Source: Firmicutes bacterium UBA995 (GTDB lineage: Bacteria; Bacillota; Sulfobacillia; UBA995). From it: a DNA stretch of 9,191 bases. Shown here piece after piece: positions 1 to 6,238 of the stretch (within the stretch, counting starts at the first letter, position 1; the number at the start of each line of letters is the position of its first letter). Below the pieces are notes generated by a model. The model did not search any database, was not told where the DNA came from, and saw only the letters and a list, made by a program, of their open reading frames with translations. The translations under genes and the position numbers were made by a program. The DNA lies in contig DBBB01000036.1 in NCBI GenBank assembly GCA_002291985.1, forward strand, positions 1 through 9,191, in the 5' to 3' direction.

Positions 1-1
1 T

Positions 2-85
2 TGCTCCGGAATCGGTGATCGGTTTGGACCGGAATACGCAGAGTACGCACAAACCGGGTGTCGCCGCTCACGTAATTCCCCGTGA
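2..85 (+). CDS. 3' end of an unidentified cassette ORF (partial)
   Basis: An open frame enters from the left edge and ends in TGA at 83-85, 12 bases before the candidate attC site. That is where a gene-cassette ORF normally stops. The visible C-terminus contains the string FGPEYAEYA. This resembles the tail motif (FGxEYxxY) of isoprenylcysteine carboxyl methyltransferase-like membrane enzymes, but 27 residues are too few to assign a family. Another frame is open over part of the same stretch, so even the reading frame is uncertain. Confidence 0.28.
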   Translation, partial: CSGIGDRFGPEYAEYAQTGCRRSRNSP

Positions 86-97
86 CACGTGAAGGCG

Positions 98-187
98 GCA
101 TAACAAGGGCTTGCACCTGACTGCCTACAGCGTCCGCTTCTGCGCCGCTCCCTGCTTTCGGCAGCAGGTTGAAGCTTGGCGTTAGGC
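98..187 (+). mobile_element. Candidate integron attC recombination site
   Basis: The 90-base segment has the layout of an attC site. It ends in GTTAGGC (181-187), a full match to the R' core GTTRRRY, and begins with GCATAAC (98-104), which pairs with it at 6 of 7 positions. A four-base unpaired spacer (AAGG/TTGG) follows on each side. Next comes the L-box stem: 109-119 pairs with 165-175 at 9 of 11 positions. The stem continues as CTGCC (121-125) with GGCAG (160-164), leaving A120 extrahelical. The inner 34 bases form the variable loop. attC sites are folded as single strands and recombined by an integron integrase (IntI). No integrase gene is in the window, so this could be a cassette array or an orphan attC. 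Confidence 0.62.
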
Positions 188-204
188 TGAACTCTGCCTC
201 CAAG

Positions 205-345
205 ATGACCACAGTCGTGCTGGACGCCAATATTTGGGATAAGCTTGCTATCGCTCACACTACGTGGCCACGCTATGTGGCAAGACGGTGGCCAAGTAGT
301 GTGAGCGACGGCAGGGAGGATTGCTCTGATTCAGTGACCCGGTAG
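205..345 (+). pseudogene. Truncated PIN-domain (VapC-like) cassette ORF
   Basis: An ATG 17 bases after the attC core opens a 46-residue frame beginning MTTVVLDANIWDKLA. This is typical of the first strand of PIN-domain ribonucleases, where the Asp of the VLDxN motif is the first metal-binding acidic residue. PIN proteins are usually 120-150 residues. Here recognisable sequence stops after about 15 residues, just where a long inverted repeat (251-308) begins, and the frame then runs through unrelated sequence to TAG. The position right after an attC suits a cassette gene, and PIN toxins are common integron cargo. I infer a cassette toxin broken by a rearrangement at about 251. The remnant lacks the other acidic residues and cannot be active. 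Confidence 0.5.
251..308. repeat. Long inverted repeat / hairpin
   Basis: Arms 251-271 and 288-308 are complementary at 20 of 21 positions; G264 against A295 is the only mismatch. They enclose a 16-base loop. No T run follows on either strand, so this is not a standard intrinsic terminator. It begins where the PIN-like sequence ends, so it may mark the edge of an inserted element. The element is not identified. Confidence 0.8.
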
Positions 346-627
346 GAGACCCCGTAGACGAGAGAGAACCGGTGTCTGAGGGCTGTCGGTTTTTGTTGTG
401 GAAGAGAAGACGGACCCCCCGGGGCTAAGGCTTGACCGCCAACCCGGGGGGTCAGAGGAGGGGAAAACTCACCCCCACCTCAATACTGAGTCTGCTGCAA
501 CTGGTCACACTTGAGAACACAACGGCTGCGGTCAGGGCCCCGTTGGTCACGGTCGACGCGTGCCTATGGAAGGACCACGTCAGGGGCGGTTGTCCACAGC
601 ACAAGGCAGCAGGATGTTGATATCCCA
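309..627. other. Intergenic stretch with no supported gene
   Basis: I find no convincing coding region between the 251-308 hairpin and the stop of the TM2 gene. The only frames are short and lack recognisable motifs. The stretch contains one perfect GC-rich inverted repeat (413-453). Short similar strings such as GTCA and GGTCA recur, but I cannot tie them to a named insertion sequence. It may be the remnant end of a mobile element. Confidence 0.5.
413..453. repeat. Perfect 11-bp GC-rich inverted repeat
   Basis: GACCCCCCGGG at 413-423 is the exact reverse complement of CCCGGGGGGTC at 443-453, with a 19-base loop. The hairpin would be very stable. It lies about 175 bases beyond the end of the TM2 gene. 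Neither side carries a clear T run, so I do not call it an intrinsic terminator, although it could slow polymerase or protect a 3' end. Confidence 0.7.
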
Positions 628-1086
628 TCAAAACCATCGCTTCTTCTGGACTACATACGTCTGCTCGAATTCCTCATCAGACTTTGTTAGGTAGATGATT
701 GCCTCAACAAGAGCTATCACCCAGAGGGCAATATTGGGGATCCACAGGACCATCCAGGTAAACGCAAGACCGATGGTGTTGGTGAGAAGATACACAAGAC
801 CTGGGCCGGTGAATCCAAGATAGAACTTATGAATCCCCCAACTGCCGAGAAAAAACGCGAGCAGTCCCGCAGCTATTTTGTTCTTCGAACCAGATACCGC
901 ACTCCCCAAAGCAACGTACACCGATTTGGCTTGGTTCCCATCGCCCTCAAAATCAACTGACATCCCGCGAACTGGAGAGCCGTTTCCCTTCCACTCTGCT
1001 CCAACGAAGGTGTATCGTGCGCCGTCAGCACCAGAGATCACGCCAGAATTCGACTGTACTGAGAATTCCAAAATGTGTCCTTTCAT
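628..1086 (-). CDS. OB-like + TM2 domain membrane protein
   Basis: The product has 152 residues. Residues 1-60 form a small beta-rich, cold-shock/OB-like module (GHILEFS..SGVISGADGARYTF..W.G). Residues 68-135 form a TM2 domain: a hydrophobic helix, a short polar turn with the family motif as HKFYLG, then further hydrophobic segments. A charged tail ends KKRWF. TM2 proteins are small inner-membrane proteins of unclear function, and this N-terminal fusion is a familiar bacterial arrangement. The frame stays open upstream to about 1359, but I chose ATG at 1086 because AAAGGAG lies 8 bases before it and the homology begins there. The upstream in-frame sequence is group II intron RNA. The gene sits downstream of the signalling operon on the same strand, but the intron and over 700 bases separate them, so a functional link is unproven. 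Confidence 0.85.
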   Translation of the reverse strand: MKGHILEFSVQSNSGVISGADGARYTFVGAEWKGNGSPVRGMSVDFEGDGNQAKSVYVALGSAVSGSKNKIAAGLLAFFLGSWGIHKFYLGFTGPGLVYLLTNTIGLAFTWMVLWIPNIALWVIALVEAIIYLTKSDEEFEQTYVVQKKRWF

Positions 1087-1094
1087 TGTCAGTT

Positions 1095-1101
1095 CTCCTT
1101 T
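1095..1101 (-). promoter_or_regulatory. Ribosome binding site of the TM2 gene
   Basis: AAAGGAG on the minus strand sits 8 bases before ATG 1086. It fixes that start over the longer upstream frame. It lies only about 5-8 bases beyond the apparent 3' end of the group II intron remnant, so the intron interrupts the leader and not the coding region. Confidence 0.75.
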
Positions 1102-1145
1102 CGGGGCCGCGGTAGGGACGTCGGCTACCCGGTGCCCCCCGCACT

Positions 1146-1178
1146 GACCCCGGCGTGCGGGTTTCCCGCACCGGGTTC
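1146..1178 (-). ncRNA. Group II intron domain V hairpin
   Basis: This 33-nucleotide hairpin matches the domain V layout almost position for position: lower stem of 8, a CG bulge on the 3' strand, upper stem, and an AAA/GAAAC loop one base shorter than usual. Domain V is the catalytic core of group II introns and their most diagnostic piece. The second lower-stem residues are A-T, and the usual G-U wobble is here A against G. Confidence 0.62.
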
Positions 1179-1226
1179 CTCGGCTGTACTCGCGTACGCG
1201 CAAGACGTAACCATCAAGCGTACACA

Positions 1227-1361
1227 ATGTCGCTTGTCGGTCTTCGCCTCGATAGCTATTGCCCGCAGGAAGGTTGGCTCGTGTTGATCCAGCCTGACTC
1301 CGCACGGGACGAGTTGCCGATGCGAGCTGCGTACTCCCGTCAGGTCCTTCCCCATGCACAT
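1227..1361 (-). pseudogene. N-terminal stub of a group II intron reverse transcriptase/maturase
   Basis: About 45 codons read up to HEPTFLRAIAIEAKTDKRH. This resembles the segment just before the RT0/RT1 region of one bacterial group II RT lineage, which typically continues RFRNLY. Here the frame leaves that similarity at about 1227 and runs straight into the sequence before domain V. The whole polymerase, maturase and endonuclease part, normally 350-450 residues, is absent. I infer an internal deletion that kept the intron's 3' ribozyme domains. The match is from memory of the family, so the assignment is moderate. Confidence 0.42.
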
Positions 1362-1650
1362 GGCTCCCCCATGCTCAAGGCACTATGCTGCCTGATACGA
1401 GATCTCAACGGCATCCGGCCGAGCCTCTCCGCCTGCCCTGTTCGAACGTCCCCCTGACCGCCTCAGGCTCCCGCATTGTCCCGTGTCCGGGTTTCCTCTT
1501 CCGTGCCTCAATAATTGAGCTTTGTCTCGGTGCAACAATTCTTCAGCGCGTCCTGGCAAAGTCCAGTAGCGCGTTTCTTCTGCCCCCCCGGAATTCCTTC
1601 TTCCCGCAGTGCAGCGTGCCACTTTTCACTCCCGCGATGAGGTGAGCGAC

Positions 1651-1819
1651 GGGTCCAGTCTTTGGCGACAACCCGCAGGGAGGTATCGCCTGGCGTGATG
1701 GGTAGGGAGACTTACGGCACTCGCCTCAAGCCGGCGGCAGTCCCCACCAGCGTCGGCCGCAGCGACAGCTCCGTCGCCTCACCGGCGTGTGCCCCCAGTA
1801 TGGGCGCCGCGGGTTTCGT
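1651..1819. other. Non-coding gap after the kinase operon, possibly intron domain I
   Basis: No gene is supported here. Positions 1642-1652 (GTGAGCGACGG) can pair with 1771-1782 (CCGTCGCCTCAC) with one bulged base, and a smaller stem (GGCGA/TCGCC) lies between them. Such nested pairing would suit domain I of the group II intron remnant read on the minus strand. No consensus GTGYG intron start could be placed with confidence, and no intrinsic terminator follows the operon's last gene. Confidence 0.35.
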
Positions 1820-2509
1820 CTACTGGGCTGTGGGCGCCGCCAGCTTCACCACCACGTTCCGGGGATCGGTGGCCGGCAGCCGCGCCTGCCGATGCCCGTT
1901 GATGGTCAGCACCACGTTCTGGGGACGCCCCAGTCGCATCCACACGCGGGAACCGGTAACCAGGAGCGGGGCATCCTGCGCCCGCCGGGTACCGGAGTAG
2001 ACTACCTTGCCGTCGGACTTTACCTCCAGCCAGACCTCACCCATAAAGTCGATTTGTACCTGCAGGGCTGACGCGTTCACCCGGAAGACCGCATCCCCGG
2101 CGTCGTCGGCGTCCACCCGGGCGACCGGGAGGCCCGTCTGTTCGGTGCCCACCCGGGCGGCCGGGGCACCGCGGAAGCTGACCAGCGGGAACAGGGCCGT
2201 GCCGGCCATCGCCGCCAGTACGACCAGCACCATCGCGGAGCGCCATCGTCTCATACCGTAGACGGGCGCGATCGTCCAGAACCCGAGGACGCCGCCCATG
2301 ACTCCTCCCCAGACGGCCCACATCACCGCCGGCGAGTCGGGCATGGCGCGCACACTGAACAAACCATCGAGCAGCGCTATTAGGGCATAGGAAACCGATG
2401 CCACCGCCCAGTACATGGCGGAGACGGCGTAGCCGGCCGTTATAGCCACCAGGTATAGTAAGACTAAAAACGAGAACACACCAACCAGGCACCCGAGGCC
2501 CTCATCCAT
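1820..2509 (-). CDS. Four-helix membrane protein with RodZ-type C-terminal domain
   Basis: The product has 229 residues. Four hydrophobic segments lie at about 8-30, 33-52, 62-83 and 90-112. A polar linker and a beta-rich domain at 148-218 follow. That domain follows the pattern of the C-terminal domain of RodZ (DUF4115): VQIDFMGEVWLEVKSDGKVV..G, a turn, then a strand with RVWMRLGRPQNVVLTINGH. RodZ itself has an N-terminal helix-turn-helix and a single membrane helix. Here the helix-turn-helix is missing and four helices replace it, so this is not RodZ. By topology the domain probably lies outside the cytoplasm. The start is ATG 2509 with AAGGG 9 bases upstream. It follows the kinase gene by 36 bases and is the last gene of the set, so it may partner the membrane-anchored kinase. 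That role is inferred from position only. Confidence 0.72.
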   Translation of the reverse strand: MDEGLGCLVGVFSFLVLLYLVAITAGYAVSAMYWAVASVSYALIALLDGLFSVRAMPDSPAVMWAVWGGVMGGVLGFWTIAPVYGMRRWRSAMVLVVLAAMAGTALFPLVSFRGAPAARVGTEQTGLPVARVDADDAGDAVFRVNASALQVQIDFMGEVWLEVKSDGKVVYSGTRRAQDAPLLVTGSRVWMRLGRPQNVVLTINGHRQARLPATDPRNVVVKLAAPTAQ

Positions 2510-2545
2510 CTCCGCGCACCCTTCGTGTTGGGCTTGGCTCGGAAA

Positions 2546-4891
2546 TCACGCTTTGCTCTCGCTCATCGCCCAGAGCCATACTCGCCAGGCCGCATAGAAA
2601 ACCCCTACGGTGACCGCCGCCGCTCCGATGAAGTTCAAGAAGGGGAACGCACCCGCCCGGGTCGCATTCCACAACCAGTGCGGGTCATAGTGAGGATGTG
2701 GCGGGGCCGTGATCCCAAAATCGGCTACGATCCACCTCGGCACCCCGGCGAGGATGCCCCCCAGGAACACCCCCAGGGCGATCCTGCTCAGAGTGAGGGC
2801 AACCGGAAGCCTCACGCTGTACGTGAAAGCCACGGGACCGCCTGCGAGAGACGTGTAGCCACCCTCGAGATGGATCCGCCCCCTGAAGGCGCGGAACATC
2901 GGGATCCCGGCGCGAGAGTCCAGCTCAAGGTGCACCACCCCGGAACGAGAGCGGATCAGCTGATCGGACAGGCTGAGGCCTGGTCGCCCATCCTCGATCT
3001 TCAGCCCGCCAAACGGCATCCCGCACCCGACCGTGGAATATGGCAGGGCGATGGTGCGGGACTGCCCGCGGGCAACCCGGAGGCCCTTCCCGACCTCGGC
3101 AAGATCCAACTTGACCTGCACCGGAGGCAGGTCCGGACAGAGAAGGCGCAGCACCACCTCAAATGCCGCATACGGCTGCCCCGTGAGATCGGCCTCGACC
3201 CGGCCCGCTTGGCCCGCCACGGCGCCAAGCCCCCGCTGCCGCATCCAGGCAGAGAGGAACCCTCCTTTCCACAGTTTGAACGAGGCCTCGTAGCAGTCCG
3301 GCATCTTCTTAGCCCAGTCTCCCGGGCTGCCGTACGTCGCCCGAGCGATCTCCGGCGGTGTGCTGGCCTCGATGCCCGGCGCGATGGTGTAAGGACGCCC
3401 GGGATCGATCAGGTAGGCCAGTTCCTCGAATCGCACGTCGGGCGGTGAGGTGAGGATTCCCTGCACCCCCGCTGCGATTCGTTCCTCGGGTTCCACCTTG
3501 AGCCGGAGCCACGTGGCCAGTCTGCCGAGCATGGCCTCAGAGCCCGCCTCCGCGGCCGCGAGACTGCGGGCGAAATCGAACCAATCGCTGGAGGAATGGG
3601 CCTCCTGACCGCCGGCAAAGATGAAGGGACGCGAGGGGTCGCATATCATGATGGCCGCGAAGAGCGCGAGGTCCGGTTTCTGCCGCAGATGCTCCCGCAT
3701 CGACCGGATCTCCCGTGCCTTGTTCGCATCGATGGCGCCGACCCAGTGCAGCAGTATGTCACCGCTCATGAGGTCTTCGGTCGCTGCGTCCGGTTCCCGG
3801 TACATCGCATCGGCCAACCCCGGCAGGTCCACGGGTGAATGCTCCTTCAGGCGATACGGCTGGCTGACGCGGGGCAGCACGTACGACGTGTCATCCCGGA
3901 TCCGTTTTCGATCTTCAACGGTCACTGCGTTCCGGAGCCAGCGGTCGATCTCCTCCGCTCCCCACCGGGCCTGCCGGTTCCGGATCAGCAGCCCACGCAA
4001 CAGGAGAGACAGCCGTTCGGGGATGTTCCGAGGGATCTCGACCACGTTGCCTTGGAGGTAGAAGTCAAAGAGGTCCGGCAGTTCACACATGTGCAAGGAG
4101 GTCGTGCCCTGAAGGAGTTCCACAATCGTGACTCCCAGCGAGTAATAGTCGGCGCTTCTCGTGACACGGCCTCTTCGGGTCACCGCCTGCTCGTCCACGA
4201 ACCGGGGGAACGCTTCGGGGGCGCTGTAGTACCACGTCCCGGCTATGCGCTGGGTGTCCCGCGAGGTGTGGGTGCGGTCAAGCACCGCTGAGATGTCGAA
4301 GTCCCCCAGGACCAGGGTTCCCTTTCCATCGGCGCTTCTCTTGCGGTAGATGTTCGACGGTTTGACATCGCGATGGACAATGTCTCGTTCATGTAAATAC
4401 TTCAGGCCGGCGTGAATCTGCGGCATCAGTTCGTCCATAACCCAATCGGCTGTGAACGTCGAGAACCGTTGATCTTCTCGGGTCAGCCGGTCGGCCAGAG
4501 TGCCTTCGTTACAGTACTCCTGGACCTCGTAGAAAAAAAACCCGACTTCCACGGTGCGGTATGTTCTAAGGACATTTGGGTGCTGCAGGTCCGGCAATTG
4601 TCTCCATACATCGGGTTTGGGAGGGTAGTCGGCAGGCGCGACCTTGACGACGACATCGCCTTCGGGAGCGACGCAGTAATAGAGCCCTGGTCGCTGCGAT
4701 TCATGAGGGCTGAGGGTTTCCTTCACCATGCAGTCGTCGCACAACTCATGCCCCGCCGGAAGCACGCCCAGGGGCATGGTGCGGACGCCTGGTGGTTGGT
4801 GGACGTCCGGGCGCGGGAGGCGCCAGGTCTTGGACTCGTCGCCGTCGGCCCCCGTCGGCACGACCCGGCGCGTCCTGTCATTCACGGCCAT
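2546..4891 (-). CDS. Membrane-anchored Ser/Thr protein kinase, DFD variant
   Basis: The product has 781 residues. The Hanks-type kinase domain spans about 70-320: VAIK-type lysine K83, HPNVL 104-108, catalytic loop HRDVKPSN (173-180, catalytic D175), DFD in place of DFG (197-199), APE 224-226 and the DxxSLG motif at 248-253. The Gly-rich loop is degenerate and I see no Glu at the expected helix-C position. The N-terminus has one CxxC (51-54). The middle region has diverged repeats: DPSRPFIF (418-425) and DPGRPYTI (496-503), each followed by a G-x-L-x-x-W(L/M)R motif (456-463 and 544-551). A related GDILLHWV occurs at 377-384. Two hydrophobic segments (about 697-718 and 749-775) anchor the C-terminus. 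ATG 4891 has GAGG 9 bases upstream and overlaps the phosphatase gene by 14 bases. The lysine and catalytic Asp suggest activity, but the DFD change leaves that open. Confidence 0.88.
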   Translation of the reverse strand: MAVNDRTRRVVPTGADGDESKTWRLPRPDVHQPPGVRTMPLGVLPAGHELCDDCMVKETLSPHESQRPGLYYCVAPEGDVVVKVAPADYPPKPDVWRQLPDLQHPNVLRTYRTVEVGFFFYEVQEYCNEGTLADRLTREDQRFSTFTADWVMDELMPQIHAGLKYLHERDIVHRDVKPSNIYRKRSADGKGTLVLGDFDISAVLDRTHTSRDTQRIAGTWYYSAPEAFPRFVDEQAVTRRGRVTRSADYYSLGVTIVELLQGTTSLHMCELPDLFDFYLQGNVVEIPRNIPERLSLLLRGLLIRNRQARWGAEEIDRWLRNAVTVEDRKRIRDDTSYVLPRVSQPYRLKEHSPVDLPGLADAMYREPDAATEDLMSGDILLHWVGAIDANKAREIRSMREHLRQKPDLALFAAIMICDPSRPFIFAGGQEAHSSSDWFDFARSLAAAEAGSEAMLGRLATWLRLKVEPEERIAAGVQGILTSPPDVRFEELAYLIDPGRPYTIAPGIEASTPPEIARATYGSPGDWAKKMPDCYEASFKLWKGGFLSAWMRQRGLGAVAGQAGRVEADLTGQPYAAFEVVLRLLCPDLPPVQVKLDLAEVGKGLRVARGQSRTIALPYSTVGCGMPFGGLKIEDGRPGLSLSDQLIRSRSGVVHLELDSRAGIPMFRAFRGRIHLEGGYTSLAGGPVAFTYSVRLPVALTLSRIALGVFLGGILAGVPRWIVADFGITAPPHPHYDPHWLWNATRAGAFPFLNFIGAAAVTVGVFYAAWRVWLWAMSESKA

Positions 4892-5714
4892 AATCCCCGT
4901 CCTCGATCCCGATGACCACCAGAGTTGAGTTGTCTCGGCCGTCAACCTGGACACTCCTGGCCACTAGCCCGTGGACCAGGGCCCCGATGTCCGGCTCCTG
5001 GCCGAGAGATTCCCGGATCATGTCCCGGCCCAGCCCGCGCCCCGCGCCGTACCACCCATCGGTCCCCAGCAGGAACCGATCTCCCCCAGCCCAACATTGT
5101 TCCCTTGCGAGTTCCACCTCACAGTTGATGGCAACACCGAGAGACCGGGTGAGCCGTGAGGACGCGGGGGCTGTCGCCGCCTCCTGCTCGCTGATTCTTC
5201 CTGATGCGAGATCCCTGCCCAGCGGGGTGTGGTCAACGGTTAGCGCCCGGACGAATCCCCCGGAAGCCCGGAAGACCCGGCTATCCCCGGCGTGAAACAC
5301 TACGAGCAGGTCGGGAGGCATCATCGCCACGCCGGCAATGGTCGTGCCGGCATCTCCGAATCCCTCCTTTCTCTGCAACGCTCCCGACAGCAGCGTTTGG
5401 GTCCGCGACAGGTAATGTCTCATGTCCTCCACGAATCCGTCTCGCGTACACCCGGGGCGCGTCTCGCCGTAGAACTGCGCCTGCAGCACCTCCAGAGCCG
5501 TCCTGCTGGCGTAGGCACTTCCGGCATATCCCCCCATGCCGTCCGCGACCGCAGCGAGCAATCCATACCGGCGGAAGAATTCCGCGCGGCAATCAAAGGT
5601 CACGGAGATCAGCGCGCACTGCTCTACCCATTGGCCAATACAGTAGTGATCCTCGTTTCGGGACCTTGATATCCCCCGATCGCTGAGCCCTGCAACGTGA
5701 ATGCGCATGGTCAA
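4878..5714 (-). CDS. PP2C-family Ser/Thr protein phosphatase
   Basis: The product has 278 residues, a single complete PP2C (PPM) domain of normal length for a soluble bacterial enzyme. It removes phosphate from Ser/Thr residues using two bound metal ions. Motifs in order: SDRGISRSRNEDH (10-22), AVADGMGG (55-62, metal ligand D58), GTT (123-125), AGDSRVFR (142-149), VDHTPLG (160-166), TRSLG (189-193), GTDGWY (217-222, ligand D219) and GRDNSTLVV (259-267, ligand D261). The start is either TTG 5714, which overlaps the stop of the FHA gene and has GAGG 8 bases upstream, or ATG 5708 two codons later, 14 bases from that GAGG. The kinase gene follows with a 14-base overlap. I infer that the enzyme reverses phosphorylation by the neighbouring kinase, as in other kinase/PP2C pairs. 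Confidence 0.92.
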   Translation of the reverse strand: MTMRIHVAGLSDRGISRSRNEDHYCIGQWVEQCALISVTFDCRAEFFRRYGLLAAVADGMGGYAGSAYASRTALEVLQAQFYGETRPGCTRDGFVEDMRHYLSRTQTLLSGALQRKEGFGDAGTTIAGVAMMPPDLLVVFHAGDSRVFRASGGFVRALTVDHTPLGRDLASGRISEQEAATAPASSRLTRSLGVAINCEVELAREQCWAGGDRFLLGTDGWYGAGRGLGRDMIRESLGQEPDIGALVHGLVARSVQVDGRDNSTLVVIGIEDGDYGRE

Positions 5715-6238
5715 CCCGGCAACCTCACGCGAAACGCGGAGAGGGAGAGGAGGAGCACCGAGTTGTCATAAATCGCCACCTCTTCTTTTCCTTCGTACGT
5801 CTCACCGTCGACCCGGATGAAGTTTGTCTGCCCTATGTGCTGAGCGTACCACTGGTCACCCCGCTTCGAAAAGCGAGCATGGGCGCCGGAGATCCACTCC
5901 AGGTTGGGCACTCCGGTCAACACGATATCCGCCTTGTTAGTCCTCCCCACCGTCTGACCGGGCCGCACGGTGAACCTCACTTGCGGGTCCTCAAGGAGTT
6001 CGATCACACAGGTGTCCGCGCACGCGACCGGATCGACCTCCACTCGACAGGTCTCACTGCCGCCGCCAAGGTGCGCCGGCGCCGTGGCGGGTTCGGGGGG
6101 CGTTGCCGGGACGCCGCCCCGGACCGGCTCGACCGGGACCGTGGACAGATCGGCATCCCCGCATGCCGTGCAAAATGGGGCCAGCCGCGAGTTCTCCGCA
6201 CCGCACAGGGGACAGTGTTTCACCATGAGGCTACTCAC
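5711..6238 (-). CDS. Zinc-ribbon + FHA domain phosphothreonine reader
   Basis: The product has 175 residues. The N-terminus carries a small zinc ribbon with CPLC and CTAC knuckles (C9, C12, C23, C26). A linker rich in Pro, Ala and Gly follows at about 33-62. An FHA domain spans about 78-174: GRTNKADI (98-105, conserved Gly-Arg), SGAHARF (117-123, conserved Ser/His) and the Asn-containing turn at 137-144 (N139). FHA domains bind phosphothreonine, so this is the natural reader of the adjacent kinase. It has no membrane segment and should be cytoplasmic. I chose GTG 6238 because GGAGGT lies 11 bases before it. The in-frame ATG at 6226 would be 23 bases from that site. The start overlaps the stop of the radical SAM gene by 8 bases, and the stop overlaps or abuts the phosphatase start. 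Confidence 0.88.
   Translation of the reverse strand: MSSLMVKHCPLCGAENSRLAPFCTACGDADLSTVPVEPVRGGVPATPPEPATAPAHLGGGSETCRVEVDPVACADTCVIELLEDPQVRFTVRPGQTVGRTNKADIVLTGVPNLEWISGAHARFSKRGDQWYAQHIGQTNFIRVDGETYEGKEEVAIYDNSVLLLSLSAFRVRLPG

Larger units (their letters stand above)
1106..1650 (-). mobile_element. Degenerate group II intron, 3' end with domains V and VI
   Basis: Read on the minus strand, 1178-1146 folds as group II domain V. It has an 8-position lower stem (GAACCCGG with CCGGGGTC, one A-G mismatch), the two-base CG bulge on the 3' side, and a 6-bp upper stem (TGCGGG/CCCGCA) with an A-rich loop. Domain VI follows at about 1141-1110: a G-rich arm, then GTCCC and the CCTACC string that normally carries the branch-point A. 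The 3' border is probably near 1106-1108. Upstream lies a stub of the maturase/RT frame (1361-1227), and before that GC-rich structured sequence fitting domains I-IV. The 5' border could not be fixed and may reach about 1780. The catalytic triad position reads AAC where most families have AGC. This could be a subfamily variant or decay. Confidence 0.6.

Noticed and set aside
251..308. Reading the long hairpin as a rho-independent terminator
   Set aside because: No T run follows on either strand and the loop is 16 bases long.
432..620. Short plus-strand frame in the region after the hairpins
   Set aside because: It starts at a non-ATG codon, has no good ribosome binding site or motif, and an equally long frame exists on the other strand.
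1087..1359. N-terminal extension of the TM2 protein by 91 residues
   Set aside because: The extension is in frame but passes through the domain V and VI hairpins of the intron, while a strong ribosome binding site precedes ATG 1086.
1820..2509. Calling the last operon gene rodZ
   Set aside because: Only the C-terminal domain resembles RodZ. The helix-turn-helix is missing and there are four membrane helices where RodZ has one.
2525..3448. Plus-strand open frame of 307 codons opposite the kinase gene
   Set aside because: It is antisense to the kinase's repeat and C-terminal region, rich in Arg, Pro and Gly, and shows no motifs. High-GC codon bias opens such frames.
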